Shown here piece after piece: positions 6,575 through 8,622 of a stretch of 8,622 nucleotides of DNA (its first letter is position 1; every line of letters begins with the position of its first letter). The notes beneath the pieces are model-generated. The model worked only from the letters and a program-made list of their open reading frames with translations, ran no database searches and was not told where the DNA came from. Origin of the DNA: Pseudomonadota bacterium (GTDB lineage: Bacteria; Pseudomonadota; Alphaproteobacteria; Azospirillales; Azospirillaceae); NCBI GenBank assembly GCA_023412175.1, contig JAEYOB010000764.1:1-8622 (forward strand). The letters are read 5' to 3'. The translations under genes and the position numbers were made by a program.

Positions 6575-7027
6575 TCAGCGCACCGAGTTCGCCGGCGCGA
6601 ACCGGTTGTCGACCAGCGGCAGCGCGTCGGTCTGCGGGACGTGGCACTGGGTGCAGAACCAGCGGGTGCCAGCGATCTGGTCCAGGCGGTTGCCCTGGCG
6701 GTCCTGGTAGTGCGTCTCGCTGACCTTCGGCGCGTTCTCGCGGGTGTTGTTCGGCCAGTCGTGGCAGCGCAGGCACTGATTGACCTTCAGGTCGATCTCG
6801 TAGCGGTCGATCTTGTGCGGGACCAGCGGCGGCTGCTGCCGGTAGGCGCGGTCGAGGGGCTTGCCCTCACGCACCGTGTGGATGTCCGACACCACGTTGT
6901 TCTCTTCGATGCCCAGCTCGCCGCGCAGCGAGCGGACGTCGCCGGCCAACGGGGCTCCGGGCATCAGGGTGGCGGCCACCAGCACCAAGCCGACCGCCGC
7001 GGCAATAAGCTTCAGTCCAATCTTCAC
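6575..7027 (-). CDS. napB: Diheme cytochrome NapB, small subunit of periplasmic nitrate reductase
   Basis: NapB carries electrons from NapC (and the NapGH route) to the molybdenum subunit NapA in the periplasm. The 150-residue precursor has a Sec signal peptide (about 1-28: KIGLK, a hydrophobic core, then AGD). The mature part has two heme sites, CLRCH (85-89) and CTQCH (125-129). His71 in PHKIDRYEI and His106 in SETHY are the expected second axial ligands. The start is GTG 7027: it overlaps the napH stop as GTGA, has AAGGAG 7 nt upstream, and gives a proper signal peptide. The frame stays open far upstream, to 8062, but that extension lies antisense-like over napH and has no NapB character, so I exclude it. 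Confidence 0.95.
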   Translation of the reverse strand: MKIGLKLIAAAVGLVLVAATLMPGAPLAGDVRSLRGELGIEENNVVSDIHTVREGKPLDRAYRQQPPLVPHKIDRYEIDLKVNQCLRCHDWPNNTRENAPKVSETHYQDRQGNRLDQIAGTRWFCTQCHVPQTDALPLVDNRFAPANSVR

Positions 7028-7923
7028 GGTAGGTCTCCTTGACGAAGGGGTGCCGCACCGGCGGCCGGGCCTTGCCGGCGGCCGCCGAGGACGAACACGC
7101 TCTGCGGGCATACGTCGACGCAGCGGCCGCAGGCCGTGCAGTCGGGGGAAAGGATCACGTCGCTGCGCGTATCCTGCAGCGCCGGGGTGATGACGTGCGG
7201 TTCGGGACAGACCTGATAGCAGTCCTGGCAATGGTCGCAGGCCGAGCGCCGCGGGGCGGCGACCCGGACCCGGCCCCAGCGGCCGATCAGGCCGTAGAAG
7301 GCGCCGACCGGGCAGAGCGCGCCGCACCAGCCGCGCGGCGCCACCGCCAGGTCGAAGAGGAAGACGGCCGCCACCACGGTCCACGCCACGGCGCCGGCGA
7401 ACAGCGTCCCGAAGACAAGCCCGCGGTGCAGCATGGTGACGGGGTTGATCAGTTCCCAGGCGATCACGCCGCCCAGGCCCGAGGCCAGCAGCGCACCGGC
7501 CAGAACCACGAAGCGCAACCGCCGGTCCAGGCGGATGCCGTCGCGCCAGCCGAGCCGGCGGCGCAACGCCGCCGCGCCGTCGGTCACCAGGTTGACCGGG
7601 CACACCCACGAGCAGAACAGCCGCCCGTGCAGCAGGCCGTAGGCCGCCAGCACCAGGGCCGCGCCGAGCAGCGCCGCGGTTTCCGGCACATGGCCGGCGG
7701 CCAGCGACTGGAGGGTCATGAACGGGTCGCTCAGCGGCAGCACGCCGAGGGTCAGGCTCGACGCCAGGGTCCCCTTGACGATCCACACGCCGAGCAGCGG
7801 CCCGCTGAGGAACAGCGACAGGAAGACGAGCTGGGAGGCACGCCGGGCGAGCAGCCAGCGGTGCGCCGCGAACCACCCCTTGGCCCGCACCGCCGGGGGC
7901 CCCGGAAGACGGCGCGCGCTCAT
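7024..7923 (-). CDS. napH: Membrane ferredoxin-type quinol dehydrogenase NapH
   Basis: NapH is the membrane half of the NapGH complex, which oxidises quinol (ubiquinol in E. coli) and passes electrons to NapA/B via NapG. The 299-residue protein has about four membrane helices (roughly 28-48, 80-98, 138-158 and 170-192). Two CxxxCP motifs typical of NapH/NosR-like proteins are at C104/C108 and C200/C204. A C-terminal cytoplasmic ferredoxin domain holds two 4Fe-4S motifs: C229, C232, C235, C239 and C262, C265, C268, C272. ATG 7923 overlaps the napG stop (ATGA) and has AAGGAG 8 nt upstream; the same frame stays open upstream to 8400, but only as an overlap of napG. The stop overlaps the napB start by 4 nt. 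Confidence 0.95.
   Translation of the reverse strand: MSARRLPGPPAVRAKGWFAAHRWLLARRASQLVFLSLFLSGPLLGVWIVKGTLASSLTLGVLPLSDPFMTLQSLAAGHVPETAALLGAALVLAAYGLLHGRLFCSWVCPVNLVTDGAAALRRRLGWRDGIRLDRRLRFVVLAGALLASGLGGVIAWELINPVTMLHRGLVFGTLFAGAVAWTVVAAVFLFDLAVAPRGWCGALCPVGAFYGLIGRWGRVRVAAPRRSACDHCQDCYQVCPEPHVITPALQDTRSDVILSPDCTACGRCVDVCPQSVFVLGGRRQGPAAGAAPLRQGDLP
7035..7040 (-). promoter_or_regulatory. Ribosome binding site deciding the napB GTG start
   Basis: AAGGAG on the minus strand, inside the 3' end of napH and 7 nt before GTG 7027. It supports the GTG start that overlaps the napH stop codon. Confidence 0.75.
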
Positions 7924-8622
7924 GGCCGGAACTCCTTGGGCAGCTTGGGCAGTTCGGGGGGCGTGTAGCCGCGGTCGGGCAGGTCGATGATGCCATCGAC
8001 CAGGGGCTGGTCGCCGTGCCTGGCCTTCTCTTCCCAGCCCATGCGGTAATGCCCGCCGACACGGCCCTGCGCCAGCACCGTGGGCAGCACCTTGATGGCG
8101 GCCTCGTCCAGCACGCAGGCCTGTTCGCATTTGCCGCAGCCGGTGCAGACGGCGGTGTCCACCACTGGGATCATGGTGGCGTGCCGGCCGGTCCGTTCGT
8201 TGTGGCGGATGTCCAGCCGGATCGCCCTGTCGATCAGCGGGCAGACCCGGTAGCAGACGTCGCAGCGCAGCCCCAGCACGTTCAGGCAGGTCTCGTGCCC
8301 CACCAACACGGCGGTGCCCATGCGGGCCTTCTCGATGTCCGTCAGCCCCTTGTCGAGCGCGCCGGTCGGGCACGCGACCACGCAGGGAATGTCCTCGCAC
8401 ATCTCGCAGGGCACCGCGCGCGCCTCGAAGTACGGCGTGCCGGTGGTGGCGGATTCACCGAGATCGGCCAGCTTCAGCGTGTCGTACGGGCAATCGCGCA
8501 CGCACAGCCCGCAGCGCACGCAGGCGGACAGGAAGTCGGACTCCGCCAGCGCGCCGGGCGGCCGCAGGGCGGTCGCCGCCAGTGTCCGCGACGGCGCCGC
8601 CGCCCAGCCGAGCAGCATGGCC
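7920..8622 (-). CDS. napG: Periplasmic ferredoxin-type protein NapG (5' end outside window)
   Basis: NapG is the periplasmic iron-sulfur partner of NapH. The part present has 233 complete codons. Numbering from the Met codon at 8618, four 4Fe-4S motifs are visible: C33, C36, C39, C43; C71, C74, C79, C83; C111, C119, C122, C126; and C158, C161, C164, C168. RPPGALAES and [11 protein letters not shown] are typical NapG blocks. The Met at 8618 is probably not the start: the residues after it ([13 protein letters not shown]) look like the hydrophobic end of a Tat signal peptide, whose twin-arginine part should lie beyond 8622. The gene is followed by napH with a 4-nt overlap. In known nap operons of this order, napA lies directly upstream. 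Confidence 0.94.
   Translation of the reverse strand, partial: AMLLGWAAAPSRTLAATALRPPGALAESDFLSACVRCGLCVRDCPYDTLKLADLGESATTGTPYFEARAVPCEMCEDIPCVVACPTGALDKGLTDIEKARMGTAVLVGHETCLNVLGLRCDVCYRVCPLIDRAIRLDIRHNERTGRHATMIPVVDTAVCTGCGKCEQACVLDEAAIKVLPTVLAQGRVGGHYRMGWEEKARHGDQPLVDGIIDLPDRGYTPPELPKLPKEFRP

Noticed and set aside
6575..8062. A 495-codon reading of napB
   Set aside because: Only the last 150 codons resemble NapB; the upstream part overlaps napH and napG in another frame, and GTG 7027 gives a signal peptide and a good ribosome site.

Overview
This window is GC-rich throughout and is packed with genes whose protein sequences look alphaproteobacterial. A Rhodospirillales-type bacterium (Azospirillum/Magnetospirillum-like) is the best guess. 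That guess rests on composition, on the napG-napH-napB-napC gene order and on the style of the GlpR and DUF3750 proteins; no database search was run.

Layout: (1) 1-3329, minus strand: an ABC exporter with fused membrane and ATPase domains, followed by a glycoside hydrolase family 1-like protein. The second gene runs off the left edge just as a second, Rossmann-type (RmlD-like) domain begins. The pair probably forms an envelope or exopolysaccharide sugar operon. (2) 3500-4240, plus strand: a DUF3750 protein, divergent from the ABC gene across 170 bp. (3) 4265-4579, minus strand: a small unknown membrane/helical protein. It converges on the DUF3750 gene and is preceded by an AT-richer patch with a good sigma70-like promoter. 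(4) 4786-5793, minus strand: a GlpR-like DeoR-family repressor followed 33 bp later by a 60-residue YqaE/Pmp3 membrane peptide. (5) 5877-5908: a perfect 14-bp hairpin plus T-run, the terminator of the nap operon. (6) 5921-8622, minus strand: napG (5' end outside the window), napH, napB and napC, tightly packed with two 4-nt stop/start overlaps.

How the genes work together: NapC (tetraheme) and NapGH (iron-sulfur) are two quinol-oxidising routes that feed electrons to the periplasmic nitrate reductase NapA through the diheme subunit NapB. napA itself is not in the window and should lie upstream of napG, beyond base 8622. The hairpin marks the 3' end of that operon and separates it from glpR. 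Nothing else in the window relates to glycerol metabolism, so GlpR appears to act on genes elsewhere.

No wholly new system is evident. The parts most worth follow-up are the GH1/Rossmann fusion beside the exporter, the DUF3750 protein (which carries motifs resembling a permuted papain fold with Ser in place of Cys), and the small promoter-bearing membrane gene at 4265-4579. I saw no tRNA, rRNA, CRISPR array or insertion sequence.
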